The notes: a model not told the origin generated them from the letters alone. 64,000 bases of DNA from an uncultured Actinobacillus sp. (GCF_945915845.1 NZ_CAMEFX010000009.1:1-64000); one strand, 5' to 3'; shown: positions 50,979 through 61,684, counted from the first letter of the stretch. A program made the numbers and translations.

Positions 50979-51530
50979 TTATTTCAGTCGAGTTTTCAGT
51001 TGTATTGCTCGATCAGAAGATATTTTTTCAAGCTTAGATAAATTTTCTTGATAAATCATATGGTTATTTTGAGCATAAGCACAAAGTGCAAAATTTTCAA
51101 AGGTATCTGCTTGATGATAATAATTGGGGGTATTTAAGGCTTGTTGAAATTGGGCATAAGCCTGCTCAAAATGCCCTTGTTCACATAAGAATGTACCATA
51201 ATTATTGCGTACATCGCCTTGTTCTTTATTCAACGCAATGGACTTAAGATAAGATTGATTCGCTTGCTCGACAAGACCTTGCTTTTGATAAAAATAAGCA
51301 AAGGCGGAATGCACAAGATAATAATCCGGCGCATAACTTAGTGCTTTATCCAAATTGAGTTTTGCTTGAGCAAGTTCTTGTTGATACAGATAACCGATAG
51401 CCAATTCTACTCGCGCTTTGGCGGCTTGCTGTTTATCAAATGTTGCATTAGGTGGACTAGAAATACAAGCAGTTAGTGTTAATACCCATAAAAAGTGCGG
51501 TTTAACTTGGATAAATTTTAATCTGTTCAT
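50979..51530 (-). CDS. pilW: Type IV pilus biogenesis lipoprotein PilF/PilW (TPR)
   Basis: Pilotin-like TPR lipoprotein needed for outer-membrane secretin assembly. From MNRLKFIQVK at 51530 (ribosome-binding GGAGAGA) it has 183 residues, lipobox LTAC, then TPR repeats (ARVELAIGYLYQQELAQAKLNL, VHSAFAYFYQKQGL, VRNNYGTFLCEQG). In H. influenzae the orthologue (pilF2) belongs to the competence regulon together with the upstream rlmN, which fits the operator candidate at 52792. Confidence 0.93.
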   Translation of the reverse strand: MNRLKFIQVKPHFLWVLTLTACISSPPNATFDKQQAAKARVELAIGYLYQQELAQAKLNLDKALSYAPDYYLVHSAFAYFYQKQGLVEQANQSYLKSIALNKEQGDVRNNYGTFLCEQGHFEQAYAQFQQALNTPNYYHQADTFENFALCAYAQNNHMIYQENLSKLEKISSDRAIQLKTRLK

Positions 51531-51561
51531 TATCTCTCCTAAATCTAACCGCACTTTAACG

Positions 51562-52680
51562 TTACGGGCGTACTGCTACATCAATGTTCTGACCAAATTG
51601 ACGTTTTTGCGCCGTACGTTTGGTGCGGTCAATCACATCGCCGGCTAATTGCCCACAAGCAGCATCAATATCATCCCCACGGGTTTTGCGAACAATCACC
51701 GTAAAGCCGTATTCCATTAAGGTTTTTTGGAAGCGATCAATACGACTATTTGAGCTTTTGGCATAGGGTGCTTCTGGGAACGGGTTCCACGGAATCAAAT
51801 TAATTTTGCATGGCGTATTTTTTAACACTTCAGCTAACTGATGCGCATGTTCCGTACCGTCATTCACATGATCAAGCAACACATATTCAATGGTGACTTT
51901 ACCATGATTAGCGTTGGACACACTTAAATAACGGTTCACACTATCCATTAACATTTTGATGTTATATTTTTTGTTGATCGGCACAATTTCATCGCGTAAT
52001 TCATCATTTGGTGCATGTAATGAAATTGCTAGAGCAACATCAATCATTTCCGGCAATTTGTCTAAAGCCGGTACAACACCGGATGTTGAAAGCGTTACCC
52101 TGCGTTTTGATAAACCATAAGCAAAATCATCTAACATTATTTCCATGGCCGGCACCACGTTAGCCACGTTCAACAATGGCTCCCCCATTCCCATCATCAC
52201 CACATTAGTGATCGGTCGCACACCGGTAACCCCAAAATTCCCGATAATTTTTGAAGCACGCCAAACCTGACCAATAATTTCTGATACCGTTAAATTGCGA
52301 TTAAAACCCTGTTGTGCCGTTGAACAGAATGTACAAGCCAATGCGCAACCTACCTGTGAAGATACGCAAAGTGTTGCACGATCTGCTTCAGGAATATAAA
52401 CCGTTTCAACTTGTTGATCCCCTACTTGCATTGCCCATTTAATCGTACCGTCTGCCGAACGTTGTTCTACCGCCACCTCCGGTGCTTTAATTTCTGCAAC
52501 TTCTTTTAATTTTTCACGTAACTTCTTGTTAATATTGGTCATATTATCGAAGTTATCTTCACCAAAATGGTAAATCCATTTCACTAACTGGTCGGCACGA
52601 AAAGGCTTTTCACCCAATTCTTTAAAAAACTCGCGCATTTGCTGGCGCGTTAAATTCATTAAATTAATTTTTTCTGACAT
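51562..52680 (-). CDS. rlmN: 23S rRNA/tRNA A2503 methyltransferase RlmN
   Basis: Radical SAM enzyme that methylates A2503 of 23S rRNA and A37 of some tRNAs. The 372-residue protein has the cluster motif CALACTFC, the GMGEPLLN segment and the catalytic Cys near the end ([12 protein letters not shown]). First gene of the rlmN-pilW-rodZ-ispG-hisS-yfgM operon. Confidence 0.98.
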   Translation of the reverse strand: MSEKINLMNLTRQQMREFFKELGEKPFRADQLVKWIYHFGEDNFDNMTNINKKLREKLKEVAEIKAPEVAVEQRSADGTIKWAMQVGDQQVETVYIPEADRATLCVSSQVGCALACTFCSTAQQGFNRNLTVSEIIGQVWRASKIIGNFGVTGVRPITNVVMMGMGEPLLNVANVVPAMEIMLDDFAYGLSKRRVTLSTSGVVPALDKLPEMIDVALAISLHAPNDELRDEIVPINKKYNIKMLMDSVNRYLSVSNANHGKVTIEYVLLDHVNDGTEHAHQLAEVLKNTPCKINLIPWNPFPEAPYAKSSNSRIDRFQKTLMEYGFTVIVRKTRGDDIDAACGQLAGDVIDRTKRTAQKRQFGQNIDVAVRP

Positions 52681-52791
52681 ATCGCCTCGTTATTACACCT
52701 TACGGCAGGAAAATCGTAGGCGGCGATTGTACAGATTTCATGCGAAATAATCTATCAATATTTCCAATTTCCACCAAGCCTGACCGCACTT

Positions 52792-52813
52792 TTTTGGAAT
52801 GAAGATCACAAAA
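52792..52813. promoter_or_regulatory. Candidate competence operator (CRP-S type) for rlmN-pilW
   Basis: TTTTGGAATGA, then A, then GATCACAAAA, identical to the site before pilA. It lies 111 bp upstream of the rlmN ATG and beside an uptake signal (ACCGCACTT at about 52783-52791). The divergent artP begins 155 bp on the other side. Confidence 0.68.
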
Positions 52814-52879
52814 ATAGGAAAACCAATAAAAATATCTTCAACTGTCCAAGTATTCTCACAAAAGCCTTGTGATTTTTCA

Positions 52880-52916
52880 TGCATAAATCTCTTTTTATAT
52901 TGCATACTTATGCAAA
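52880..52916 (+). promoter_or_regulatory. Tandem ARG boxes upstream of artPIQM
   Basis: TGCATACTTATGCA (52901-52914) fits the ArgR consensus TGAAT-N4-ATTCA at 12 of 14 places. A half-matching box (TGCATAAAT...) starts exactly 21 bp upstream at 52880, the usual spacing of ARG box pairs. This suggests arginine repression of the importer. Confidence 0.65.
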
Positions 52917-52967
52917 AAACATTAATATATTTTCAATTTTCCTTTATCCATATAACTTTATTTTACA

Positions 52968-53702
52968 ATGACCATTAGTGTTAAAAATCTCAATTTCTTT
53001 TACGGTTCATCACAAGCCTTATTTGACATTAATTTAACGGCAGAAGATGGCGATACCGTTGTGTTGCTCGGGCCTAGTGGTGCCGGGAAAAGTACCTTAA
53101 TCCGTACCCTAAACCTACTTGAAGTGCCTAAATCCGGTGAGCTAAATATTGCTAACAGTACCTTTGATTTATCTGAAAAAATGGATCAGAAAAAATTATT
53201 GCAACTACGTAAGAATGTAGGCATGGTGTTCCAACAGTATAATTTATGGCCACACTTTACGGTGCTTGAAAATCTGATTGAAGCACCAATGAAAATTTTG
53301 GGCATCAGTGAAACTGAAGCTAAGGCACAAGGGATTGAATTATTAAAACGCTTACGCTTAGAAGAACACGCTGAACGTTTTCCATTACAACTTTCCGGTG
53401 GTCAGCAACAGCGCGTTGCTATTGCCCGTGCATTAATGATGAAGCCGCAGGTATTACTATTTGATGAACCTACAGCAGCTCTTGACCCTGAAATCACGGC
53501 GCAAATTGTGTCTATTATTCAAGAATTAAAAGAAACCGGCATTACCCAAGTCATTGTGACACATGAAGTCGGTATGGCGCGTAAAGTTGCCACAAAAGTG
53601 GTGTATATGGAACGGGGTCATATCATTGAAATGGGCGATGCAAGTTGCTTTGAAAATCCAAAAACAGAACAGTTTAAACAATACTTATCCCACTCTGAAT
53701 AG
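52968..53702 (+). CDS. artP: Arginine ABC transporter ATP-binding protein ArtP
   Basis: The 244-residue ATPase has Walker [10 protein letters not shown], signature [15 protein letters not shown] and Walker [14 protein letters not shown]. It is the first gene of artPIQM, the order known from H. influenzae and E. coli, and is expected to be repressed by ArgR through the boxes upstream. Confidence 0.97.
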   Translation: MTISVKNLNFFYGSSQALFDINLTAEDGDTVVLLGPSGAGKSTLIRTLNLLEVPKSGELNIANSTFDLSEKMDQKKLLQLRKNVGMVFQQYNLWPHFTVLENLIEAPMKILGISETEAKAQGIELLKRLRLEEHAERFPLQLSGGQQQRVAIARALMMKPQVLLFDEPTAALDPEITAQIVSIIQELKETGITQVIVTHEVGMARKVATKVVYMERGHIIEMGDASCFENPKTEQFKQYLSHSE

Positions 53703-53710
53703 GAGATCTT

Positions 53711-54433
53711 ATGAAAAAATTACTTCTAACTGCGCTTTTAGCGACAACTGCATTTGGCGCACAAGCACGTGATATTCAATTTGCTATGGAACCAAGTTAT
53801 CCGCCTTTTGAATTAACCAATGAAAAAGGAGAAATTATTGGTTTTGATGTGGATATTGCCAATGCGATTTGTAAAGAAATCCAAGCCAACTGCTCATTCA
53901 AAAGCCATTCTTTTGACGGCTTAGTGCAAGCGATTAAACAAAAACGTATCGATGCAGCGATTTCAGCAATGGATATTACAGAAGCGCGGTCAAAACAAGT
54001 GTTGTTTAGTGATGCCTATTATGACAGTTCAGCAAGTTTCATTGCGGTAAAAGGCAAAGCGGATTTAGCAACAGCAAAAAATATTGGTGTACAAAATGGT
54101 ACAACCTTCCAACAATATATTGTGGCAGAAGCAACACAATACAGCCCTAAAGCTTATGCTTCTTTACAAGATGCTATCTTGGATTTAAAAAATGGTCGCA
54201 TTGATGTCATCTTCGGGGACACTGCTGTACTTGCTGATATGTTGAGCAAAGAAGCAAATTTAACCTTTGTGGGTGAAAAGGTAACAGATAAAAAATATTT
54301 TGGTAATGGTCTAGGAATTGCAGTTAACAAAGGTAACAGAGAGTTAGTTGCCGAGTTAAATAAAGGCTTGACTGCAATTAAAGCTAATGGTGAATACCAA
54401 AAAATTTATGACAAATGGATGACGGCAAAATAA
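53711..54433 (+). CDS. artI: Arginine-binding periplasmic protein ArtI
   Basis: A 240-residue amino acid binding protein with a cleavable signal peptide ([19 protein letters not shown]), then [15 protein letters not shown] and [18 protein letters not shown]-like family signature. It has a good ribosome-binding site (AGGAG) eight bases after artP. Confidence 0.96.
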   Translation: MKKLLLTALLATTAFGAQARDIQFAMEPSYPPFELTNEKGEIIGFDVDIANAICKEIQANCSFKSHSFDGLVQAIKQKRIDAAISAMDITEARSKQVLFSDAYYDSSASFIAVKGKADLATAKNIGVQNGTTFQQYIVAEATQYSPKAYASLQDAILDLKNGRIDVIFGDTAVLADMLSKEANLTFVGEKVTDKKYFGNGLGIAVNKGNRELVAELNKGLTAIKANGEYQKIYDKWMTAK

Positions 54434-54436
54434 GTC

Positions 54437-55108
54437 ATGTTCTTTGAATATCTTCCTCTAATGAAATCTGCAACCCTAATGACCTTAGGGCTTGCAGTTT
54501 CTTCTTTAGTTGTTGGTTTGCTGTTATCTATGGTTTTTGTGATACTAGAAACCAATAAATTTGCTTGTGTACGTAAACCTATTTCTGTTGCCATCGCACT
54601 ATTGCGTGGGCTACCTGAGATTATTGTGGTGTTTTTAATTTATTTCGGCGCAACCGAACTGGTTGAGATCATCACAGGTGACTACATTGAATTTAGTGCC
54701 TTTGGTTGTGGGGTTACGGCATTATCTCTTATTTTTGCCGCTTATGCTTCGCAATCCTTACGTGGAGCCATTCAAGCCATTCCTTTAGGACAATGGGAAA
54801 GTGCTGCCGCATTAGGATTAAGCCGTGGTTATACCTTTTTCCATATTATTATGCCACAAGTATGGCGTCATGCCTTGCCCGGGCTAAGTAATCAATGGCT
54901 TGTGTTACTAAAAGATACGGCATTAATTTCATTAATCGGGGTCAGCGACTTAATGCGTCAAGCTGAACTTATTAATACGAACACACATCAACCATTTACA
55001 TGGTATGGTTTAGCAGCGTTGATTTATTTAGTCATCACAATTATTAGCCAAGTATTCATCCGTAAACTTGAATTACGTTTCACGCGCTTTGAACGAGGGG
55101 GATGCTGA
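54437..55108 (+). CDS. artQ: Arginine ABC transporter permease ArtQ
   Basis: A 223-residue permease with five or so membrane segments and the EAA loop (GAIQAIPLGQWESAAALGLSRG). Starts three bases after artI and overlaps artM by seven bases. Confidence 0.95.
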   Translation: MFFEYLPLMKSATLMTLGLAVSSLVVGLLLSMVFVILETNKFACVRKPISVAIALLRGLPEIIVVFLIYFGATELVEIITGDYIEFSAFGCGVTALSLIFAAYASQSLRGAIQAIPLGQWESAAALGLSRGYTFFHIIMPQVWRHALPGLSNQWLVLLKDTALISLIGVSDLMRQAELINTNTHQPFTWYGLAALIYLVITIISQVFIRKLELRFTRFERGGC

Positions 55109-55791
55109 TGTTTTATGAATACCTAAAAATCATTGTTCAAGGGATTCCAACCAGCTTGGCACTCACTGTAGTTGCACTTATCGTTGCTTTTATTTTAGCG
55201 GTGTTTTTTACTTTTTTATTATCACTAAATAATAAAGTGCTAAAAAGCGCGGTGAAAATTTTTGTTATTCTGTTTACCGGTACCCCATTGCTTGTGCAGT
55301 TCTTCCTGATCTATGCAGGGCCTGGACAATTTCAGTGGATTGTTGAAAGCCCTCTGTGGGGATTGCTCTCTGATGCATGGTTTTGTGCCATGTTAGCACT
55401 TGCGCTAAACAGTGCAGCTTATTCAACACAGCTATTCCATGGTGCAGTAAAAGCTATTCCGAAAGGGCAATGGGAAAGTTGTGCCGCTTTAGGATTAAGT
55501 CGTTTGCAAACATTAAAAATCTTAATTCCCTATGCCTTGCGCCGTGCGTTACCCTCTTATAGCAACGAGATCATTTTGGTGTTTAAAGGTACCTCTTTAG
55601 CCTCAACCATTACCATTTTAGATATTATGGGATATGCTAGACAACTTTATGGTACTGAATATGATGCGCTAACAATATACAGTATTGCAGGATTAATTTA
55701 TCTTATCATTACGGGTCTTGCGACCTTATTGTTACGCCAACTCGAAACAAAAGTTCTCTCTTTTGAACGATTAGAAGTCGAAAAAGCCTAA
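55102..55791 (+). CDS. artM: Arginine ABC transporter permease ArtM
   Basis: The partner permease, 229 residues, with the EAA loop (GAVKAIPKGQWESCAALGLSRL) and several membrane segments. Its start lies within artQ, showing translational coupling. A terminator follows. Confidence 0.95.
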   Translation: MLMFYEYLKIIVQGIPTSLALTVVALIVAFILAVFFTFLLSLNNKVLKSAVKIFVILFTGTPLLVQFFLIYAGPGQFQWIVESPLWGLLSDAWFCAMLALALNSAAYSTQLFHGAVKAIPKGQWESCAALGLSRLQTLKILIPYALRRALPSYSNEIILVFKGTSLASTITILDIMGYARQLYGTEYDALTIYSIAGLIYLIITGLATLLLRQLETKVLSFERLEVEKA

Positions 55792-55796
55792 TTTCT

Positions 55797-55827
55797 AAGC
55801 GATTTGCAATAGTAAATCGCTTTTTTT
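55797..55827 (+). terminator. Terminator of artPIQM
   Basis: AAGCGATTT and AAATCGCTT form a nine-pair stem followed by a T run. Confidence 0.9.
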
Positions 55828-55886
55828 AATGCAACAATGCAGTCTTTTATTGAAAGATAAACAGACCTTAATTTAAAGGAGTAATA

Positions 55887-56540
55887 ATGATGAAAATTAA
55901 AAGTGTTATTTTTGATATGGATGGTGTGCTAATTGATAGCGAACCATTTTGGGCTGAAGCACAAATTTCAATTCTAGCTCGTTACGGCATTGCTATTACC
56001 GATGAAGATTGTGAGAAATACACGCGCGGTATTCGTGTAGATGAATTAGCCGCCATTTGGGTTGATATGTTTAATTTATCGATTTCACCTAATGAACTTA
56101 AAAAAGAAATAGTAGAAAAAGTCTGTGCACGTATTACTGCTGATGGTGAATCGATGAATGGACTTTATGAATTACTCAATTTCCTAAAATCAAAAGGAAT
56201 TACATTGGCTCTCGCGACCTCATCAAATCGACAAGTCATCAAAGCAGTATTCGATAAATTGAATTTGTGGGATTATTTCCCAATACAATGCACTGCTGCG
56301 GATGAAGAACTCGCCAAACCTCACCCTGCAGTTTATTTAAGCGCGGTGAAAAAATTAGGTGTATCGGTCAAAGACTGCATCATCATTGAAGATAGTGTAA
56401 CGGGTTTAATTGCAGCAAAAGCAGCAAATATTCGTACCTTTATTGTCAATTCAAATTCAACCAATGAACGCTTTGCTATTGCAGATGAACGAGTGAAGAG
56501 TTTACTTAATGTATTAGAAATACTAAAAAAAGAACTATAA
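55887..56540 (+). CDS. HAD-family sugar phosphatase (HxpB/YniC-like)
   Basis: A 217-residue HAD hydrolase with motif I DMDGVLIDSE, motif II ATSSN, the Lys of motif III (AKPHPAVYL) and motif IV IIEDSVTGLIAA. It resembles E. coli YniC, a 2-deoxyglucose/hexitol phosphatase; the physiological substrate cannot be read from the sequence. AAGGAG precedes two consecutive ATG codons (55887, 55890). Confidence 0.9.
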   Translation: MMKIKSVIFDMDGVLIDSEPFWAEAQISILARYGIAITDEDCEKYTRGIRVDELAAIWVDMFNLSISPNELKKEIVEKVCARITADGESMNGLYELLNFLKSKGITLALATSSNRQVIKAVFDKLNLWDYFPIQCTAADEELAKPHPAVYLSAVKKLGVSVKDCIIIEDSVTGLIAAKAANIRTFIVNSNSTNERFAIADERVKSLLNVLEILKKEL

Positions 56541-56651
56541 AGTGACTCAGACATTTTCAATAAAATTAGTAGTTTTAAAGCAAGCCTATTTATGACACAA
56601 TAAGAGTACCCTTAATGAACCAACCTAGATTTATGGTTTAAGGAGCCTACC

Positions 56652-57110
56652 ATGACAAAAGTTATAACTCTTTTACTTGCTCTAATTCTCGCAGGTTGCG
56701 CTGCAAAAGAAACCAAAAAAATACCCAACATCCCACTTGAGCCACCTCAATCGGTAGAGCAAGGTTATTTAAAAATATCACAACAGGCGCATTATTATGC
56801 TGATATTAATTCCGTATGGGCAGAATCAGGTAAACGGCATCTCGTTTATTTCGATATTGTGATCAATATGACAAAAGGGCTTTATAATTTTGGTGATCCA
56901 ACCATCTATGCAAAATCAATGAGACAATCAAAAGTAATCAACTGTCAAACTTATCAATTAACACAATTAAATACGGATTATTATTCTGAATTTTGGGGCA
57001 AGGGTGAACGTTCTTCTCTCAAAAAACAACGCCAGCGTACCATCAAGCTAAGAAAAGGCTCTTCCCTTTATACATTAAGCGAGATTTTGTGTGTTAACTT
57101 AATGCGTTAG
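56652..57110 (+). CDS. Predicted lipoprotein
   Basis: A 152-residue protein with lipobox LAGC (Cys16) after a short hydrophobic signal. The mature part is basic, with two late Cys (VINCQTYQL, EILCVNLMR) and no motif I recognise. It is preceded by AAGGAG and shares a terminator with jetD. Function unknown. Confidence 0.75.
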   Translation: MTKVITLLLALILAGCAAKETKKIPNIPLEPPQSVEQGYLKISQQAHYYADINSVWAESGKRHLVYFDIVINMTKGLYNFGDPTIYAKSMRQSKVINCQTYQLTQLNTDYYSEFWGKGERSSLKKQRQRTIKLRKGSSLYTLSEILCVNLMR

Positions 57111-57119
57111 TGAATATTA

Positions 57120-57153
57120 GGTGCAATAGATCAATATATCCATTGCACCTTTT
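57120..57153. terminator. Terminator between the lipoprotein gene and jetD
   Basis: GGTGCAAT and ATTGCACC form a perfect stem with T run on the plus strand. The two genes converge here. Confidence 0.8.
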
Positions 57154-57158
57154 CTACA

Positions 57159-58340
57159 CTACACGCCCTCTAACCAATCTAACAAGCACTTTTCAATATA
57201 ATCAGCATTAACCCGTTCTTGTTCTAAACGCGTTTTACCGTAGTCACCTTGTCTTAAGCGTTGAAATAGCTGTTGTTCTTGCATAGTCAAATTAGGCGGA
57301 ATTTGGTTTAATGATTGCGGTTCGTCTACCATTCGCCCCTGAAATGTCAGCACAGTTTGTTCGTCCATCATAAGTGCGGTCAAATTGGGGCAACGTTCTC
57401 GTGCTAAACTCAAAATATGAAAGCCATCACTATCTATATCGCCCCAATAACCAATCTTTTTGTCCTTTAGCCAATTGGCTGCCAACCAAGTGACATTTTT
57501 ACCACCACCAGCCACCGCAATCGTCTCCCTAAGCACCGGTAACGCTAAACAAGATTGCTCATTTTCTACAATCAAAATTCTTTTGGCGGGTAGCATATAA
57601 TTCCACAAGGTTTCTGAGCTTAAACGCAACAAAGGTAAGTTGCCTAACGCCTGTTGTGTTTGTGGGCAAAGGGGTTTAACCAACAGCCAATCCTTTGGCT
57701 TGGCTTTACAATTTAACCAACTTAACAGCCCCTTTGCTTTCACTTCGCCGTCATAAAGTACATTCAACACATCTTCTAGCAAACGAAAATGGCACTCCAC
57801 AAATTTGGTGTCCACACCCACTAGCGGCAATGCCCGTAAATAATCCCCCTTCCCCATTTGAGGTTTAAGTTGCGGAACAACATCACGAAATAATGAGAGA
57901 TCTTCTAGCGAAAATTCTTCAATCTGCTCTAAATGATCGATAAAAACATGGAACAACGCCGATTGTGCCGGTAAGGTTTCCAACAAAAATGCCAATTTTG
58001 TTTTCCAGCTTTCAAATTGATATTTTACTTTTTCACCTAACACTTCCACCAAATTATCCCAATTAGGGATAATCCATTTCGTTGGTACCTGCTGTTCACC
58101 AAAGTGGCGATATTGTCGAGCCCTCCATTCAATCTTAAAACAACAAGGTTGGTTTTGCCAAGAAGTGACAAATTGCTCGAAAAGTGCGGTCTGTTTTAAC
58201 AACAAATTGCCACTTTTAGGCGGTTTAAGCGCAATTTCAATGGGAAATGCCCGCTCGCCTTTTAGCCTGGCTTTGCAATGCACTCGGTTTTGCCATTCTT
58301 TTTGGTATAGTTGAGCAATGGCTTGTTCAGGTAAAATCAT
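57159..58340 (-). CDS. jetD: Wadjet plasmid-defence nuclease subunit JetD
   Basis: JetD is the subunit of the Wadjet system that cleaves circular plasmid DNA. The 393-residue protein has the DUF3322 N-terminal part and the DUF2220 Toprim C-terminal part: ILIVENE (Glu259) and WGDIDSDG (Asp301, Asp303) are the metal-binding residues. It is the last gene of jetABCD and overlaps jetC by four bases. Two uptake signals lie in it (57372-57380, 58182-58190). Confidence 0.94.
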   Translation of the reverse strand: MILPEQAIAQLYQKEWQNRVHCKARLKGERAFPIEIALKPPKSGNLLLKQTALFEQFVTSWQNQPCCFKIEWRARQYRHFGEQQVPTKWIIPNWDNLVEVLGEKVKYQFESWKTKLAFLLETLPAQSALFHVFIDHLEQIEEFSLEDLSLFRDVVPQLKPQMGKGDYLRALPLVGVDTKFVECHFRLLEDVLNVLYDGEVKAKGLLSWLNCKAKPKDWLLVKPLCPQTQQALGNLPLLRLSSETLWNYMLPAKRILIVENEQSCLALPVLRETIAVAGGGKNVTWLAANWLKDKKIGYWGDIDSDGFHILSLARERCPNLTALMMDEQTVLTFQGRMVDEPQSLNQIPPNLTMQEQQLFQRLRQGDYGKTRLEQERVNADYIEKCLLDWLEGV

Positions 58341-61300
58341 GAGATAACCTCAATGCCTAATTTATCCAAAGATTGTTGTTGGCGTGCTGCCTGTTGACGA
58401 TCTAACTCTTGCCAGGTCATTTCACACAAACGGCTTTCGTGTTTGTCTGGATCCCGTTCTGCGATCAGCAAACTTCTGGCAGATTCTCGCGCTAAATCAA
58501 GATTTTTAAACGGTGTAATCAGATTGACGTGAATATGCAAGGCTTTAAACACGCGTAAAACGCGACGACTGACACTTTCTGCGGTATTGGAAAACGCCTC
58601 ATCTAAAAACACCGTACAATACACAGGGCGGTCGCAATGATCCGGGGTTAACACATAGGCTAAACTTGCCGCCATAATGACACCTGCAAACGACTCTTTT
58701 TCGCCACCTGATTTACCGCTAGAAGAATCTAACACATCTAAAACTGCTTGCGTTTCATTGTGAATTTCTTCTGCATAAAATGCCATTTGATAGCGCGGAT
58801 CTAATAATCGTAAGCTCTCAAGAGTATGAGCACTTTGGCTGCTGCTTGCCTTCTCCAAAATATTGACAATATCTTGTAATAAATAAAAACGCTCTTCGTG
58901 ATTATCACCCGTCAAATAACTCAAGGCTTTTTTCACTTTTTTATCAAACTCTTGAACGTGATAATATTTTTCCCGTTTGGCTGTCAAACGTAAGTAGCTG
59001 TTTTGCTTAAATTCCGTTTTCGCCAAGACCAAGTTGATACGGTTAATACGATCACGGATCTTTTCATATTCAGTTTCTAGCTGATTTTGTAACCGAGCCA
59101 ACGATTGTGTCGTATGCTTGTTTAAACGGCCTTTAAACTTCTCAAATAATTCAGGTAGCCCTTCTTTTTGTAACTTATCGAGATAACGGAGAAAATCAGA
59201 AAGCCCAGCTAGATCGCTAAGCCAATCGACAGTTAATGGTTGCCATTTTGTATTACCTCTAAATCTGTCCATTATACTTCTAGCATCGTTTTCTTCTTTT
59301 GCCAGTTTCTTTTGTACAGCGGTAAAGTCATTTATTAACAGATTCTCTACATTACTTTGTTGCATCGCATCATCTAATCTCACCACACCTACACGCTTTG
59401 CCAACAAGGGACGAATTGTCTCATCAATGCCTGATTGCATCTGTTCTTCAGCCTGTTCCAACTGAATTTGAGTGTTTTTCAAATTATTTTCTTGCGAACC
59501 TTTTTCAGCGGACAAGTTATTTTGTTGTGTTTGCAATTCTTGTAATGCTGCTTTAGCTTCTTCCCAACGGATTTTTGCTTGATTTAAATCGCCGGAACAT
59601 TGCTCAAGTGCGGTCAATTCTTGCTGAGTTTTAGCTAATTGTTGTTGCCAATAAGGGGCATTAATCTCTTCCCATTGGAATTCACTTAATTTTTTCCACT
59701 GATCAATCTGATCTTGTAATTGCGCCATGCCTTGATAAGCTTTTGCAACTGACCCTTTAGATTGGGCAATATCCTGTTCAAGACGATGCAGCTCGGTTTT
59801 AAGCAAAGCTAAACGTTGTTGATTGCTAAAACCCAGTTGCCATTGACGGCGATCTGTGATTTTGTGCTGATCTTTTTTCTCAAAATAGCCCTGTTGCAAA
59901 TGGATTAAACCTTGTTGCGTTAGGGAAAATGGCGTGCGATTCAGTTCTTCGACAGAAGAAACACAGTGCAAATCAAATTTTTCTAAATAGTTTTTTAGCC
60001 AATTTTGATACGGATGTGCTCGCCAAACTAATTTAGTTAAAAAGCCTTGCGCGGAAAATTGCACTGCTGATGGACTTTCGTCATCAACCACTTGCACACG
60101 CACCAATAGCCCCGTATGATGACGATTCAACCAATCCGTCACTTGGGCATAATTTCCTTGTGGTACTAAAAGCGTGGTGCGGCGACCACCTAAAGCGCGT
60201 TCAATCGCCCCTTGCCACGGTTGTTCATTTTCTTTGACATCAATTAATTCGCCAATAAACATCAACACATTATCGGCAAAGTGCAGTTCTTGTTGTAAAC
60301 GATCACGTAATTGTTGATATTGCAACGCAATATTAGAATTCGGTCGGGAGGCAATTTCTTGCATTTCCGTCTCCGTTTCTGACCGCACTTTCTCCAAGCT
60401 TTGCTGCTGTTGCGCTAATTGGGCATATTCGGTTAATTTGGCATCTTTTTGAGCTTGACTATCCGCTAATTGCGCTTTAGCAACTTGTTGATTTTGCTGA
60501 AAAACAACTTCAGATAATTTTTCATCCATATTCAATTTGCGACAAGTTTCTTGATAAAGACCACTCCCCTGAATAATCCGCTCCAAGTTAGCTTGCTCAT
60601 AAGCTAGCTCTTTTTTCAACATTTCAATTTGATTACCGCCTAACTTAAGATAATCAGCATGGCGTTGTTCTACAAGATTTTCGCTATCTTGGATTTCTGT
60701 TTCACATTGATGAAGTTGGTGATACAGGTTCTCAAGTTCCGTTTTCAAGTGAGTAATTTCTTGGGTTAAAAGTATCGCAGTTTGCTCTGCAAAATAAGCG
60801 CCAAGATTTGATTTTTGCTGTTCTAATTGCTGTTGTTGAGCTTGAAGTCGCGTAATATTTTCCGCCAGAATTGGCAATTTTTCTAAATGTTCGACTTGCT
60901 GACGCACATCAAGTAATTGATCGTGCGTTGCCACCAAATCGGCAAATTCACTCACAATCTGCCGCGCCTCATCTCTAATCTGACTCGGTTCTAGCACTAA
61001 CTCACGAATAAGTTGCGTTAAATCATCAATTTTTTTCAACCCCAATGCACGAGAAAGCAACGCAGGTGCATTTTTATTTTCCATCCCCAAATAAGTACGG
61101 TACAAATCTTGATATTCATTAAAACGATCATCGCAACAAATCACTTCGGGTTTATTTTTGAGCCACTGCTTAAACTGTCTAACATCACCATTTCCAAAAG
61201 CATCTAATACGCTTTTGAGTGGCAAATAATTCTTAGCAATTAAATAGCAACGTTTTACATCACTTAGGCTATTGCTCGCTTGCAACGTCCAAAAGAGCGC

Positions 61301-61684
61301 AATTAAGGTAATTTGTGAGCCATCATCGTTGCGATACAAAGCTTGTAAACCGCTTAGCACGGCCTTCTCACGTTTGCTTTTGACCCGTGTTTGTGAACCA
61401 TCATGTTCTGACCCGAAACTGCCACGCATATAAGAAAGCAAAGAACGGTCGCTACGATCCCCTTGAGCAGCGGCGACATTAAAACTGGCTTTGCCGGCAG
61501 GTTGTAACAATGCCATTAGTCCATCAATAAAAGTAGATTTGCCTGTGCCATTCGTGCCTGTAATTAACGTACCTTCAGGGTTGATTTGGGCGGAATGTAA
61601 ACCATGAAATGAACCCCAGTTATACACAGCTAATTCCGCAAGACGAATTTGCCCTTGTCCGAATAAATCACTTTGCGCGCCCAT
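58337..61684 (-). CDS. jetC: Wadjet SMC-like ATPase JetC
   Basis: JetC is the motor of the loop-extruding Wadjet complex. The 1115-residue protein has Walker A GTNGTGKST (43-51), two long coiled-coil stretches (about 250-440 and 620-900) separated by a hinge-like globular part, the ABC signature SGGEKESF and Walker B VFLDEAF near residue 1020. It is shorter than MukB of E. coli. Its start overlaps the jetB stop by one base with a strong AAAGGAGG ahead of it. Uptake signals at 59606-59614 and 60382-60390. Confidence 0.95.
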   Translation of the reverse strand: MGAQSDLFGQGQIRLAELAVYNWGSFHGLHSAQINPEGTLITGTNGTGKSTFIDGLMALLQPAGKASFNVAAAQGDRSDRSLLSYMRGSFGSEHDGSQTRVKSKREKAVLSGLQALYRNDDGSQITLIALFWTLQASNSLSDVKRCYLIAKNYLPLKSVLDAFGNGDVRQFKQWLKNKPEVICCDDRFNEYQDLYRTYLGMENKNAPALLSRALGLKKIDDLTQLIRELVLEPSQIRDEARQIVSEFADLVATHDQLLDVRQQVEHLEKLPILAENITRLQAQQQQLEQQKSNLGAYFAEQTAILLTQEITHLKTELENLYHQLHQCETEIQDSENLVEQRHADYLKLGGNQIEMLKKELAYEQANLERIIQGSGLYQETCRKLNMDEKLSEVVFQQNQQVAKAQLADSQAQKDAKLTEYAQLAQQQQSLEKVRSETETEMQEIASRPNSNIALQYQQLRDRLQQELHFADNVLMFIGELIDVKENEQPWQGAIERALGGRRTTLLVPQGNYAQVTDWLNRHHTGLLVRVQVVDDESPSAVQFSAQGFLTKLVWRAHPYQNWLKNYLEKFDLHCVSSVEELNRTPFSLTQQGLIHLQQGYFEKKDQHKITDRRQWQLGFSNQQRLALLKTELHRLEQDIAQSKGSVAKAYQGMAQLQDQIDQWKKLSEFQWEEINAPYWQQQLAKTQQELTALEQCSGDLNQAKIRWEEAKAALQELQTQQNNLSAEKGSQENNLKNTQIQLEQAEEQMQSGIDETIRPLLAKRVGVVRLDDAMQQSNVENLLINDFTAVQKKLAKEENDARSIMDRFRGNTKWQPLTVDWLSDLAGLSDFLRYLDKLQKEGLPELFEKFKGRLNKHTTQSLARLQNQLETEYEKIRDRINRINLVLAKTEFKQNSYLRLTAKREKYYHVQEFDKKVKKALSYLTGDNHEERFYLLQDIVNILEKASSSQSAHTLESLRLLDPRYQMAFYAEEIHNETQAVLDVLDSSSGKSGGEKESFAGVIMAASLAYVLTPDHCDRPVYCTVFLDEAFSNTAESVSRRVLRVFKALHIHVNLITPFKNLDLARESARSLLIAERDPDKHESRLCEMTWQELDRQQAARQQQSLDKLGIEVIS

